64,000 bases of DNA from Psychrobacter phenylpyruvicus DSM 7000 = NBRC 102152 (GCF_000685805.1 NZ_JMKP01000003.1:1-64000), one strand, 5' to 3'; shown: positions 36,349-45,741, counted from the first letter of the stretch. Program-made: numbers and translations. Notes: generated by a model from the sequence alone, not told the origin.

Positions 36349-36419
36349 TTTTTTATTGCTCCTGCAACCATCAACTTTAATACGAACGTCGCTAATTACA
36401 AGAATTCTGGAGAACAGAT

Positions 36420-38159
36420 ATGGAAATTAAAGCCCCTGATTTGGGAGTAGAAAGCGCCGAAGTTAGTGAGATTATGGTCTCTGTCGGTGATAAAATTACT
36501 GAGAATGACAATATTGTGTTGCTAGAGTCGGATAAAGCTGCGGTGGAAGTTCCAAGCTCGGGTAGCGGTACAGTCAGCAAGATTATGGTATCGGTTGGCG
36601 ATACGGTAACTGAAGGTACGGTGCTTATTGAGCTTGAAGCAGACTCTGCATCAGATGATAAGCAAGAAGCACAGTCATCGACCAATGAGAGTGCTGAAAA
36701 TAATGAGGCACAACCTGCTGATGATGCAAGCCAAGATGATGCTAGCCAAGAAGCTGAGCAACAACCAGCCACTGAAGCCTCTAAAAAAGAGCAGGCTAGT
36801 GAGGAGTCTGCAGCTGAATCCAAGACTTATCCTTTGCCTGATTTGGGGGTGGAGGAGGCTGAAATTGCCGAAATTATGGTAAGTGTTGGTGATACAGTTG
36901 AAGCGGATCAGTCTTTATTGCTAGTCGAATCTGACAAAGCCTCTGTTGAAGTGCCTTCGCCTGTAGCAGGTATAGTTGAAGAAATACTAATTGCAGCAGG
37001 GGATAGCGTAGCAAACGGTCAAGACTTCATTGTCATTAAATCTTCTGGTGCTAAAAAGAGCCAAGCTGCTCCCAAAAAGGATAAAGAGCAGTCAACAGAT
37101 CAACAGTCTGTCGCCAAGCAGGCTAGCAGTAATGATAACTCTTCTGTCACTACATCACAGCCTAAGTCGGCTCAAGCTAATAAACCGGCTCAAGCTAATA
37201 AGCTTAGTGAGCAGCAAGTCAATGCTAAGTTGACCGATGTCTATGCAGGTCCAGCAGTGCGTAAATTGGCACGGCAGTTGGGAGTAGATATCACTGAGGT
37301 AGAAGGCACAGCGCTTAATAATCGGATATTAAAAGAAGATATCTTTGATTATGTCAAAGCTCATATGCAGTCTAATGGTGCTAATACTTCGGATGCGCAG
37401 GCAAATGCTATTGCCTCAGGTCTTCCGAATCTACCAGATATGAGTAAGGCCGATATTTGGGGTGAGATTGAGACACAAGAGCTAAGTCGCCTACAAAAAG
37501 TGTCTATCCCGCAGCTAAATTACAACACTTATCTGCCACAAGTGACTCAGTTTGATTTATCAGACATTACAGAAACTGAGAAATTACGCGGTGAGCTAAA
37601 AGGGGAGTTTAAAGCACAAGGTATTGGCCTTACAATCTTAGCTTTCATTGTTAAAGCAACGGCGTATGCCTTAATGCAGCATCCTAAATTCAACAGTCAC
37701 CTGAGTGATGACAATACACAGATTCATATTCGTAAAACTGTGAACATGGGTATTGCTGTTGCCACAGACGATGGACTGATTGTACCGGTAATTAAAGATG
37801 CCCAAACCAAGGGTATCAAGCAGATTGCCATTGAAATTGGGGAGCTGGCAGCCAAAGCTCGCGATAAGAAATTAACTGCTAAAGAGCTGCAAGGCGCAAG
37901 CTTTACCATTTCAAGTCAAGGTAACTTGGGAGGTACTTACTTTACGCCTCTGGTCAACTGGCCTCAAGTTGGTATTTTAGGAATATCTGAGGCAACCATG
38001 CAGCCACGCTGGAATGCAGACAAACAAACGTTTGAACCACGTCTGATGTTGCCACTGTCTTTATCTTATGATCATAGAGTGATCAATGGCGCAGATGCGG
38101 CTGTCTTTACCCGCTATGTTGCTAAGCTGCTTGCAGATCCTAGACGTATCTTGCTGTAA
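36420..38159 (+). CDS. aceF: Dihydrolipoamide acetyltransferase (PDH E2)
   Basis: AceF passes acetyl groups from E1 to CoA. Two lipoyl domains are visible, with lipoyl lysines Lys39 (ESDKAAVEVP) and Lys173 (ESDKASVEVP), joined by an acidic Gln/Ala-rich linker (about 75-135). Then come the E1/E3-binding domain (YAGPAVRKLARQLGVD) and the acyltransferase core with the active-site histidine in SYDHRVINGADAA. The position after the Ile is Asn where E. coli has Asp; Asn is, to my recollection, normal in Pseudomonas/Azotobacter E2p. GGAGA is the ribosome site. It is co-transcribed with aceE and ends at a perfect terminator. Confidence 0.97.
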   Translation: MEIKAPDLGVESAEVSEIMVSVGDKITENDNIVLLESDKAAVEVPSSGSGTVSKIMVSVGDTVTEGTVLIELEADSASDDKQEAQSSTNESAENNEAQPADDASQDDASQEAEQQPATEASKKEQASEESAAESKTYPLPDLGVEEAEIAEIMVSVGDTVEADQSLLLVESDKASVEVPSPVAGIVEEILIAAGDSVANGQDFIVIKSSGAKKSQAAPKKDKEQSTDQQSVAKQASSNDNSSVTTSQPKSAQANKPAQANKLSEQQVNAKLTDVYAGPAVRKLARQLGVDITEVEGTALNNRILKEDIFDYVKAHMQSNGANTSDAQANAIASGLPNLPDMSKADIWGEIETQELSRLQKVSIPQLNYNTYLPQVTQFDLSDITETEKLRGELKGEFKAQGIGLTILAFIVKATAYALMQHPKFNSHLSDDNTQIHIRKTVNMGIAVATDDGLIVPVIKDAQTKGIKQIAIEIGELAAKARDKKLTAKELQGASFTISSQGNLGGTYFTPLVNWPQVGILGISEATMQPRWNADKQTFEPRLMLPLSLSYDHRVINGADAAVFTRYVAKLLADPRRILL

Positions 38160-38182
38160 TAATAACGTTCTCTCAATAAGCC

Positions 38183-38219
38183 AAGGCCTTTGATTGGTTT
38201 CAATCAAAGGCCTTTTTGA
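38183..38219 (+). terminator. Terminator after aceF
   Basis: AAGGCCTTTGATTG pairs perfectly with CAATCAAAGGCCTT (14 bp) around GTTT, followed by TTT. Confidence 0.9.
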
Positions 38220-38370
38220 TTTTCAAATAAAGTAATTATATTGCTATTACGTCACTGTCCTCTATAATATTTGCAACCCGCAGGACAGCTGATTCTTTAA
38301 GCACCATTAACTTAATCCAGTGAGAATACCTGTTTTAACCCTTCTTTAAAACAACCAACCTAAGCCGCAT

Positions 38371-39366
38371 ATGATAAAAAATCAATTATATCAGCAACTC
38401 CGCAATCGAGTTTACGACATTATTGAAAATGAATCTTACCAAACTAGCTTTAGTAAAATGTTTGATAAATTTTTGATAGTATTGATTTTATTAAACGTGT
38501 CAGCCGTTATTGCTGAGTCAGTAGATGCGTGGTACTTTCCGAATCAGCAGTATTTCAAAGTCTTTGAATACTTCTCTATTGTCGTTTTTACTATCGAGTA
38601 TTTGCTTAGAGTATGGGTTATTGTCGAAAAGGACAAAGAGCAGCACCCAGAGATACCTCACTGGAAGAGACGATTAATATGGATAAAAAGTCCAGGGGCT
38701 ATTATCGACCTAATCTCTATTGCGCCGGCTTTTTTAAATTATTTTGTCACCGTCGATTTGCGTTTCCTGCGTGTTTTAAGACTATTTAGACTGTTAAAGT
38801 TAACCCGTTATTTTGCTGCAATGCGCATTTTGTTGGTGGTACTTAATAAAGAGAAGGAGTCATTTAAAGCGGTAGTCTTTATCTTGATTATTATGATTGT
38901 GACTGCCTCTAGTGGCATTTATGTAGTAGAAAACCAAGCCCAGCCTGAAGTCTTTGAATCAATCCCTAAATCTATGTGGTGGGCGGTAGTGACTTTAACC
39001 ACCGTGGGTTATGGGGATGTTATTCCAGTAACCAATATTGGCAAGTTCTTAGGGGCAGTCATCACCATACTAGGGGTGGGTTTGGCAGCGTTACCAGCAG
39101 GTATTTTGGCCTCAGGTTTGGCATCAGAGCTTGAGCAGCGCCGTGAAATATTAGAACAAAGATTCCGGGAGTTGTTACTTGATGATGATGACATGAACTT
39201 AATAAGGGATAGATACAAGATTGATAAGATTAGACGCGAGCTAGGGCTTAATAAAGATCAAGCTGAAGAGGTTATCATGCAGTTACTACGCGAAAAAGAA
39301 TATCAACAAAAGCTGGCTGAGTTCGATAAGAAAAACTATTGCCCGCATTGTGGTGAGCATCTATAG
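38371..39366 (+). CDS. Voltage-gated potassium channel (Kv type)
   Basis: A six-helix channel subunit of 331 residues. S1 is at about 32-50 and S2 at 65-85. The S4 voltage sensor has basic residues every third position (Arg131, 134, 137, 140, Lys143, Arg146). S5 is at about 166-185. The pore filter is TVGYGD (211-216), and S6 follows at about 226-245 (FLGAVITILGVGLAALPAGI). The C-terminus has a coiled-coil-like charged helix and ends CPHCGEHL, a possible zinc knuckle (Cys324, Cys327). The selectivity filter is the potassium one. It sits alone between terminators downstream of aceF. Confidence 0.88.
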   Translation: MIKNQLYQQLRNRVYDIIENESYQTSFSKMFDKFLIVLILLNVSAVIAESVDAWYFPNQQYFKVFEYFSIVVFTIEYLLRVWVIVEKDKEQHPEIPHWKRRLIWIKSPGAIIDLISIAPAFLNYFVTVDLRFLRVLRLFRLLKLTRYFAAMRILLVVLNKEKESFKAVVFILIIMIVTASSGIYVVENQAQPEVFESIPKSMWWAVVTLTTVGYGDVIPVTNIGKFLGAVITILGVGLAALPAGILASGLASELEQRREILEQRFRELLLDDDDMNLIRDRYKIDKIRRELGLNKDQAEEVIMQLLREKEYQQKLAEFDKKNYCPHCGEHL

Positions 39367-39386
39367 TCGATGTCATAGTATTAATC

Positions 39387-39422
39387 AAAAAAAGAGCTGA
39401 ATATGTTCAGCTCTTTTTTTAC
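39387..39422. terminator. Bidirectional terminator between K+ channel and TerD genes
   Basis: The 15-bp stem (AAAAAAAGAGCTGAA with its complement) has a TATG loop and is flanked by A and T runs. Confidence 0.9.
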
Positions 39423-39482
39423 CATAAATCTTTGTTTAAACGAATTTTGGTTTTAACAAAATATTAACTTTAACATAGAAAA

Positions 39483-40163
39483 CTAGCCATAGATTCGGCT
39501 CAGATCACGTTGGATTTGTTCTATCATTTTGCCCATTTCATGGCTAGATAAAGCCAAATCTTTTTGGGTATAACGCCACTCTCCTAATTCACGGCTTAAA
39601 ATAGCAACACAGATAGCTGCACTGTCATGGGCTATTAAAGTTAAGTCGGTTGAGTATATCTCGTTACCTTCATCGTCACTTAGGTATATATTGCCTCGTT
39701 CAATTTGACGAAGGGGGTAGCCGTTATAAGAGGATATGACTAAGGCAATATGGGACACTGTCTCAGGTAAGCGTGCCAGTCTTAACTCGATGGTTTCAAC
39801 ATCTACGTTTCTATCAATTTCAGCAGCAGAGCCTCGGTCTTTGCCATCTAAGCTATCGCCTTGGTGGCGAATGGCTTCTGAGCTGTCACGCAGTTGTTTG
39901 AACCATACCTTATCGATAACCTGCAATTGCTTATCAAAAAGCACACAAGATAAATCAATATCTAAGGTGGTTTTGTTCTTTTTTAAGCGGTTAATAAACC
40001 CCTTTTTTATCACTTCGGTGTATTTAAAATTTAGGCCATATAATAGGGTGCTTCCTTGGATAGGCAACTCACTCAACAGATGTGTGACCGGCAAGGGGGT
40101 AGAGGCTTGGGGGGTTGAGCCTGAGTCTACAGTTTGGGTAGGGCTTTGAGTTGTAGAGGCCAA
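39483..40163 (-). CDS. TerD-family (tellurium resistance/calcium-binding) protein
   Basis: The family's wording is clear: LDIDLSCVLFD, then DKVWFKQLRDSSEAIRHQGDSLDG, and ELRLARLPETVSHIALVISSYNG, as in TerD/TerE/TerZ, which are predicted Ca-binding stress proteins of tellurite and phage-defence loci. An N-terminal 30-residue Ser/Thr/Pro-rich leader precedes it, and the C-terminus continues to a coiled-coil-like end. It starts with TTG at 40161-40163, supported by AGGAG 6 bases away. It stands alone, with no other ter genes around; the nearest gene is a WYL regulator on the same strand. Confidence 0.82.
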   Translation of the reverse strand: MASTTQSPTQTVDSGSTPQASTPLPVTHLLSELPIQGSTLLYGLNFKYTEVIKKGFINRLKKNKTTLDIDLSCVLFDKQLQVIDKVWFKQLRDSSEAIRHQGDSLDGKDRGSAAEIDRNVDVETIELRLARLPETVSHIALVISSYNGYPLRQIERGNIYLSDDEGNEIYSTDLTLIAHDSAAICVAILSRELGEWRYTQKDLALSSHEMGKMIEQIQRDLSRIYG

Positions 40164-40283
40164 AAGAAACTCCTAAGTGAGAATAATCGTATTAATAAAA
40201 ATTATGCTTAATAAATAATGTCTTTCAATGAAGCTAATTATAGCACTTTACTTTAGCTGACAATAACTTACGGCGGCAGCCCA

Positions 40284-41345
40284 CTACATCCCTGTCTCAT
40301 CTTGCTTAACTGCTCTTTCTAAGATTTCAGGCTCAATGGAGATCAGCTTTTTGCCAAAGCCGCGTAGCCACCATACCAATTGTGAGGTTAAGTTCACTGT
40401 AGCAGTAATGGTTTGAGTATTCTGCTCTGCATCATCTGTGACAATTTGATCTTCACTAAGTCGGCTCTCTGTTAGACTAGTGCCCGCTTTACCATTAAAT
40501 ACCAATGTTATCTTGGTATTCTTACCATGATTGGGCAAATCTTTGAACAGGTAATGGGCAAAACCCATGCCACCAGAATCTAAATAAGAGGTCAAATCGA
40601 AGTTGTCAGGAATAACAGCTTTGGTCTCTTCCTCAACGGTCACTTCTGTAAAGCGATGTAGGGCAAAAGTGCGAATGGTTTGCTGCTCATCATCGACCTT
40701 GGTTGCCAGTAGGTAGATGACCACACCGCGCTGGACAATGGCAATAGGGTTAAGAACGTATTCACCAGGGTTATCCTTATTGCGGCGGGTATAGCATGCA
40801 GTAATCTGGCGCTCATAAAATATGGCTTGATAAATAGAGTCTTTACATTCTCGGCAAATTTCAGGGGCAATCAGAGGCTGTGTTGCAGGCTCGATGCGCA
40901 CCCGGTCTAACCAGTTGTGAGTGATTTTGCTGTCTTTTAATTGTCGTCTTGCCAAATCAAACCAAGGAAACAACTCGTCTAAAATAGTAGGGGGAAGCAG
41001 TTGAGCCAAGTTAGCCTCGACCATATTGAAGGCGACTGCTTGCGATAAGTTCATGTGGGGTAAGCTTTGAACCGGCGCGTCTTCTTTCCAGCGCCAACCT
41101 TGGGGGTTGGCATTGTTTTTTTCGATAGGAAAGCGCTTTGATAAGGCGTTTAAGTCACGCTGTACCGTGCGCAGACTCACATCAAAATTAGCCAAACTTA
41201 ATTGTTCATGCAGATGATGGGTGCCCCGCCAGCTGCCACGCTCCAACAAATTAAGCAGCTCCCACTGACGGGCTGTGGTTGCCGTACTAGTATTGGCGCT
41301 GCGCCGGCTTTGAGAGGTATCCTTACTTTTGGTCATATCAGTCAT
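40284..41345 (-). CDS. WYL-domain transcriptional regulator
   Basis: An N-terminal DeoR-like winged helix-turn-helix (RQWELLNLLERGSWRGTHHL, SLRTVQRDLNALSKRFPIE) is followed by the WYL sensor domain (VLNPIAIVQRGVVIYLLATKVD, then FALHRFTEVTV). It ends with a C-terminal dimerisation extension (WCX-like, VNLTSQLVWWLRGFGKKL). WYL proteins often sense nucleic-acid ligands and control DNA-repair or defence genes. The start (ATG 41343-41345; a second ATG three codons on) sits just below a five-copy ~22-bp repeat array that is likely its own control region. It is followed after 120 bases by the TerD gene on the same strand. Confidence 0.85.
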   Translation of the reverse strand: MTDMTKSKDTSQSRRSANTSTATTARQWELLNLLERGSWRGTHHLHEQLSLANFDVSLRTVQRDLNALSKRFPIEKNNANPQGWRWKEDAPVQSLPHMNLSQAVAFNMVEANLAQLLPPTILDELFPWFDLARRQLKDSKITHNWLDRVRIEPATQPLIAPEICRECKDSIYQAIFYERQITACYTRRNKDNPGEYVLNPIAIVQRGVVIYLLATKVDDEQQTIRTFALHRFTEVTVEEETKAVIPDNFDLTSYLDSGGMGFAHYLFKDLPNHGKNTKITLVFNGKAGTSLTESRLSEDQIVTDDAEQNTQTITATVNLTSQLVWWLRGFGKKLISIEPEILERAVKQDETGM

Positions 41346-41354
41346 CGTATTGTT

Positions 41355-41456
41355 TTGATTATTAAATAACTAGCTTATGATTATCAAGTAACAGTCTTTT
41401 AATTAATAAATAATTTTTTTGATTATTAAATAACTGTTTTTTGATTATTAAATAAT
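41355..41456. promoter_or_regulatory. Five tandem ~22-bp repeats upstream of the WYL regulator
   Basis: A 16-base unit TTGATTATTAAATAAC (consensus) begins at 41355, 41377, 41399, 41419 and 41441, so at intervals of 22, 22, 20 and 22 bases. Copies 1 and 4 are identical, copy 5 differs at one base, and copies 2 and 3 are degenerate (3-4 changes). Unit spacing equals two turns of the helix, so proteins bound to each copy would sit on one face. The array covers the WYL gene's promoter and lies 10 bases from its start codon. It is probably an operator array of the WYL regulator or of another factor. Confidence 0.75.
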
Positions 41457-41528
41457 TGTGAGTATAGCAGAGCTAAAAAATAGCATAATTTCATGACGGA
41501 TACGATAGCCTGGTAAGTTTTAGCTCAA

Positions 41529-43994
41529 TTATTCATTATGTCGGCTGTTTTTTGTCTCTTTTACAGCAGATTGCTCAGTCTGCTCTAGGTCATCTGGCTC
41601 CTCCGGGGGATTTAATTGTTCTTCCCATTTTTTTAGATTTTTTATGATTTTGCCAAATAAGCTGGCTTTGCGATAGCGGCCTTTTTTATTGATAGTATCA
41701 ACGGGCATGTCCGCCAAGATAGTGAGCGCTTCACTTAAGCTTTTGACCCCATAGATATGGAATTTCTTTGCTTTAACGGCTTCTATAATATCATCACGAA
41801 GCATAAGTTGAGAGATATTGGCGTAAGGTAGGATGACGCCTTGCTCCCCAGTTAGCCCTTGGTGTGAGCAGGCATCAAAAAAACCAGCTACTTTGGCATT
41901 AATTCCACCCACGGCTTGGACTCGGCCCAATTGGTTCATAGAGCCAGTAATACCTAGGGCTTGAGAGATAGGGACCTCTGCTAAAGCGGATAATAGAGCA
42001 CAGGCTTCTGCTAAAGTGGCACTGTCGCCATCAATATGAGCATAACTTTGTTCAAAGGCCAAGGACGCGGTGAAGTTTAAGGGGTGGTAGGGGCTAAACA
42101 AGGCGCGTAAATAGCTGTTCATAATCAGCATGCCTTTGGCGTGTAGGCTTCCTCCAAGCTCCACATCTCTTTCAATATCTAAGATATCACCTGAGCCTAC
42201 GCTATGCTGCACCACAGCGGTTAATAAAGCGGGCATACCAAATTCACTGTCTGCATAATCAATGATGGTTAACGCATTAATTTGACCGATGGCACTGCCT
42301 GTGGTACTAATCAGCTGTTGACCATCGGTAATCTCTTGCAGGTACAACTCTTTTAGATAGCTTGAGCGAAAGCTTATATCGTTGATGGCTTGCTTTACCT
42401 GAAGGTAGGTGACCAGCTCAGCCTGATCTTTCGTTGCCAAGCGGTCTGCCTCTAACATGACTTGAATTAGACTATCGCTATGCAAACTTAGTTTGTTTTG
42501 ATCTTCAGACAATAAGCTCAAAAACTCTAGTACTGCCGCTTGGGCCGAGCTATCGAAATGTTTAATCTTATATTTGGCAATAATGTCAGCCATTTTGGCG
42601 ACCATTTCTAGCTCATTATCAATTGAGCGAACCACCTCCTCATGGAAGTCGGCTCGAATTTTAAATAAGGATAAAAACTCCCCGTCTTGCTCTGCATATT
42701 GATCGTATAAATCAGACTCACCGAGCAAAATAATCTTGTTCTCTAATGGGATAGGCTCAGGGGTGAGTAGGTTGTCCCCTAGAGTAGTATTGTGACTGAC
42801 TTCGATAGGGCTTAGCTCGGCAGTTCTCAGTGCCAACTTCAACCCATGCCAAGCTTCAGGGTACTCGCTGATGTGTGAGGCTTCTATGATCAAAAAGCCA
42901 CCATTGGCTCTGTGTAATGCCCCTGGCTGAATCATCATATGATTGCTGATGGTACAGCCTGTTTGCAAGGTTTGATTGATTTTACCTAGTAGGTTACTGT
43001 GGCAGGGATTAGGTTCAAAGACAATAGGAGCACCGTCTGGCGTTTGGGTCTGGTTTTGTTTTAAGGCATACTCTGAGTGTGATTTAGGGCCTACTGAGCT
43101 AATGATGTTAATGTTATATCTGTCCGGTATTTGCTGATTGTGTGCAGGAACAAAGCGTGGGTCTTTGGCTTGTAGGATAAGCTGAGCATTGATAATTAGG
43201 TCTTGTTGTAACAGCTGTAAATAGCCTACCAACTTAGCATTGCTACTATAAGCATCCACTAATTTCACAAAATAAGGTGCAATAACTTCTGCAGCAGTAT
43301 TGTTAGCTTTTTGAGCTAAATAATTTTGAGCTAAATCACTTTTTTTATTATCTTTACGGGTTTGATCAGCGCCGTTGTTATCTAAAAGCATCAAAGCTGC
43401 GGTTAAATGATGCCAAATTTCGACCAACTCCGCCGACAGTTTAGGTGCAGTGCCGGGCTCTAAGGCAATAGCTAACGGAGAGTTGGGACAGTTAAAGTTA
43501 TAACCGTAAATCCAATCTTTTAAAAGTGTTTGTTTATGACCTTTATTACACAGGTATTGAGTAATAAAGGTTCTTTTGCCCAGACCATTGGCACCCACTG
43601 CAAAGACGTTATAGCCTCCAGCGGTGATATCAAAGGCGGTATTTAAGGCGGAGATAGAGCGCTGTTGACCGAAGCCACAATTTAAGCGGGCCGCTAATTT
43701 GGTAGAGGCGGGCAGGACGCTAGGGTCACTGTGTTTTTTTAATTTGACCGAATCTACTTTGCAGTTGTGCTTAATTTGGGTTACTGTTTTAGTGGCTAAG
43801 GCAGTTCGCTGTTGTTTGGTTAAGTGAGTCATTGTCTGGTTCGAGGTGTTGAGTTTTTTTGTATTTGCATTAACATACGGCTCCTTAAAACTAGAGTTTA
43901 AGTCTGAACTGGTCGAATGTGAGCCAGTTTGGGTCTTATGGGGGCTCTTAGGAGCTTTGTTTTTAGGATTCGTAGCATTGCTAGAAAAAGACAT
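41529..43994 (-). CDS. Lon-like ATP-dependent protease (LonH/YcbZ-like)
   Basis: An 821-residue protein of the Lon family without the typical Lon N-terminal substrate domain. A Ser/Lys-rich leader (about 60 residues) is followed by an ATPase module with P-loop GANGLGKRTF. The helical AAA domain is interrupted by a long insert. The C-terminal proteolytic domain contains the Ser in GDSATLAEACALLSALAEVP and the Lys in VGGINAKVAGFFDAC, the Lon Ser-Lys dyad. E. coli YcbZ/LonH and Pseudomonas AsrA are relatives. The first ATG (43994) may not be used; the next, MTHLTKQQRTALATK, is an alternative. Confidence 0.88.
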   Translation of the reverse strand: MSFSSNATNPKNKAPKSPHKTQTGSHSTSSDLNSSFKEPYVNANTKKLNTSNQTMTHLTKQQRTALATKTVTQIKHNCKVDSVKLKKHSDPSVLPASTKLAARLNCGFGQQRSISALNTAFDITAGGYNVFAVGANGLGKRTFITQYLCNKGHKQTLLKDWIYGYNFNCPNSPLAIALEPGTAPKLSAELVEIWHHLTAALMLLDNNGADQTRKDNKKSDLAQNYLAQKANNTAAEVIAPYFVKLVDAYSSNAKLVGYLQLLQQDLIINAQLILQAKDPRFVPAHNQQIPDRYNINIISSVGPKSHSEYALKQNQTQTPDGAPIVFEPNPCHSNLLGKINQTLQTGCTISNHMMIQPGALHRANGGFLIIEASHISEYPEAWHGLKLALRTAELSPIEVSHNTTLGDNLLTPEPIPLENKIILLGESDLYDQYAEQDGEFLSLFKIRADFHEEVVRSIDNELEMVAKMADIIAKYKIKHFDSSAQAAVLEFLSLLSEDQNKLSLHSDSLIQVMLEADRLATKDQAELVTYLQVKQAINDISFRSSYLKELYLQEITDGQQLISTTGSAIGQINALTIIDYADSEFGMPALLTAVVQHSVGSGDILDIERDVELGGSLHAKGMLIMNSYLRALFSPYHPLNFTASLAFEQSYAHIDGDSATLAEACALLSALAEVPISQALGITGSMNQLGRVQAVGGINAKVAGFFDACSHQGLTGEQGVILPYANISQLMLRDDIIEAVKAKKFHIYGVKSLSEALTILADMPVDTINKKGRYRKASLFGKIIKNLKKWEEQLNPPEEPDDLEQTEQSAVKETKNSRHNE

Positions 43995-44091
43995 AGTCGG
44001 CTCAGATCAAATAGAAAATTAACATTAAAAATAATATTGAGTATATCGCATGATAGACATGGGATAACATCTAAAAAAATTACGAACGTGT

Positions 44092-44097
44092 TATAAT
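44092..44097 (+). promoter_or_regulatory. -10 box of the rsmG promoter
   Basis: A perfect TATAAT lies 75 bases before rsmG; a start near 44104 is expected. No matching -35 box was found at 17 bases. Confidence 0.45.
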
Positions 44098-44170
44098 GCC
44101 ACGCTAAACCCTTTGGCTTGAGATAAACCCATAAATTGGCTGTATTATAGTACAGTATGGTAGCGATAAA

Positions 44171-44848
44171 ATGATGAACACCACTGAGTTTCAAGTGATA
44201 TCTAATCAATATCAAGAGCTTGATAAACTTTTGCTTGATTCAATTGAACAGTTAAAGCTAGAAATTAGTGCCGAACAGCGCGGGAAGTTGATGCTGTATT
44301 TAGACAAGCTATTGTTCTGGAACAAAGCTTATAATCTAACTGCAATTAAACAGCCAAGAGAAGCTTTGATCAAGCATATTATTGACTGCTTAGCCATAAT
44401 ACCGCATCTAAAATCTGGTAAGCTTTTAGATATTGGAACGGGAGCAGGTTTACCTGGAGTGGTTATTGCTATTTGTGAGCCAGACCGTGAAGTGACGGTG
44501 CTTGATAGCAACCAAAAAAAGATTCGTTTTATTCGTCAATCGGTGTCTGAGCTTAAATTAACTAACGTTACGCCTGTGGCTAGCCGAATTGAAAATTTTT
44601 TACCGCAAGAGCATGAAAAATTTGCCGTCATCACCTCTAGAGCTTTCGCCAGTTTAACTGACTTTGTAGAAGCTGCTGAACCAAGATTGGCGCAAGGGGG
44701 CTGGCTACAAGCCATGAAGGGATTAATTCCTGAGCCAGAAGATATGAATGCTTTGATTGATGAGTGGCAGATAGAGCATATTGCTTTGGACGTACCTCAT
44801 TTGCATGAAACTCGGCATTTAACTGAATTGGTTAAAAAAAGCGTCTAG
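44171..44848 (+). CDS. rsmG: 16S rRNA (guanine527-N7)-methyltransferase
   Basis: RsmG (GidB) methylates G527 of 16S rRNA; its loss gives low-level streptomycin resistance. The SAM motif is LLDIGTGAGLPGVVIAIC, preceded by NAYNLTAI-like wording (here NKAYNLTAI) and the substrate helix KHIIDCLAIIPH. ITSRAFASLTDFVEAAEPRL and WLQAMKG follow. It has 225 residues. The start could also be the adjacent ATG at 44174. It heads a group with parA and parB, the classic arrangement near the chromosome origin. Confidence 0.95.
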   Translation: MMNTTEFQVISNQYQELDKLLLDSIEQLKLEISAEQRGKLMLYLDKLLFWNKAYNLTAIKQPREALIKHIIDCLAIIPHLKSGKLLDIGTGAGLPGVVIAICEPDREVTVLDSNQKKIRFIRQSVSELKLTNVTPVASRIENFLPQEHEKFAVITSRAFASLTDFVEAAEPRLAQGGWLQAMKGLIPEPEDMNALIDEWQIEHIALDVPHLHETRHLTELVKKSV

Positions 44849-44967
44849 AAAACCAATAGTCTGATTTTAGATGACAGACAGTAAGAGGCTAAGTTAACCA
44901 ATTATCCAATTAATATTATAATAACTATTTAAATCAACCTGCTTTATTGAGGTAGAAGAGTAACCCT

Positions 44968-45741
44968 ATGGAAATTCTGGCAATAGCAAATCAGAAAGGC
45001 GGTGTGGGTAAAACCACAACAGCAGTGAACTTGGCCGCAAGCCTTGCAGGTCGACGCAAAAAAGTATTGCTTATTGACTTAGATCCACAAGGTAACGCCA
45101 CATCAGGCACTGGGCTTGAAAAATTGGCATTAGAATTGACTATAGCTGATGTTTTATTAGATGGTATAGATTTAAAGGATGCTATCTACCGCAGTCCTGC
45201 AGGATTTGATGTGGTGGGTGCCAATCGTGATCTGTCTGGTATTGATATCACTTTAATGGGCAAAAGTGACAGTCATCTGCTATTAAGTAACGCCATGCAA
45301 AATATTGGCGATTATGACTATGTGATCATTGACTGCGCGCCAAGTCTTAATTTGCTGACCATTAATGCTATGGTAGCGACGCAAGGCGTTATTATTCCTA
45401 TGCAATGTGAGTATTATGCCCTTGAAGGCTTGGCAGATTTGTCCCAAACTATTGACAGATTAAAAGAGCTTAACCCTGAGCTACACATACGCGGCGTGTT
45501 AAGAACTCTATTTGACTCTCGTAATACTTTAGCTAATGATGTCTCAGCAGAGCTTGAATCACACTTCGGTGATTTGATGTTCAAAACCGTTATTCCAAGA
45601 AACGTGCGTTTGGCTGAAGCACCTGCGCATGGTATGCCGGTACTGGATTATGAGAAAAGCTCAAAAGGGGCTCAAGCCTATCGTAAACTGGCCACAGAAA
45701 TCATCAAACAAAGTCGCCAGCTGTCTCAACAAACAGACTAG
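44968..45741 (+). CDS. parA: Chromosome partitioning ATPase ParA (Soj)
   Basis: This is a MinD/ParA-class Walker ATPase that, with ParB and parS, moves the origin region apart. The deviant Walker A is ANQKGGVGKTTTAVNLAAS, followed by LLIDLDPQGNATSG and YVIIDCAPSLNLLTINAM. The length is 257, typical of chromosomal ParA. GAGGTAG precedes the ATG. The gene's stop codon lies inside a perfect hairpin. Confidence 0.96.
   Translation: MEILAIANQKGGVGKTTTAVNLAASLAGRRKKVLLIDLDPQGNATSGTGLEKLALELTIADVLLDGIDLKDAIYRSPAGFDVVGANRDLSGIDITLMGKSDSHLLLSNAMQNIGDYDYVIIDCAPSLNLLTINAMVATQGVIIPMQCEYYALEGLADLSQTIDRLKELNPELHIRGVLRTLFDSRNTLANDVSAELESHFGDLMFKTVIPRNVRLAEAPAHGMPVLDYEKSSKGAQAYRKLATEIIKQSRQLSQQTD

Noticed and set aside
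38041-38110. Inactive AceF because the catalytic motif has Asn for Asp
   Set aside because: As I recall, Asn at this position is normal in the Pseudomonas/Azotobacter-type E2, and the His is intact.
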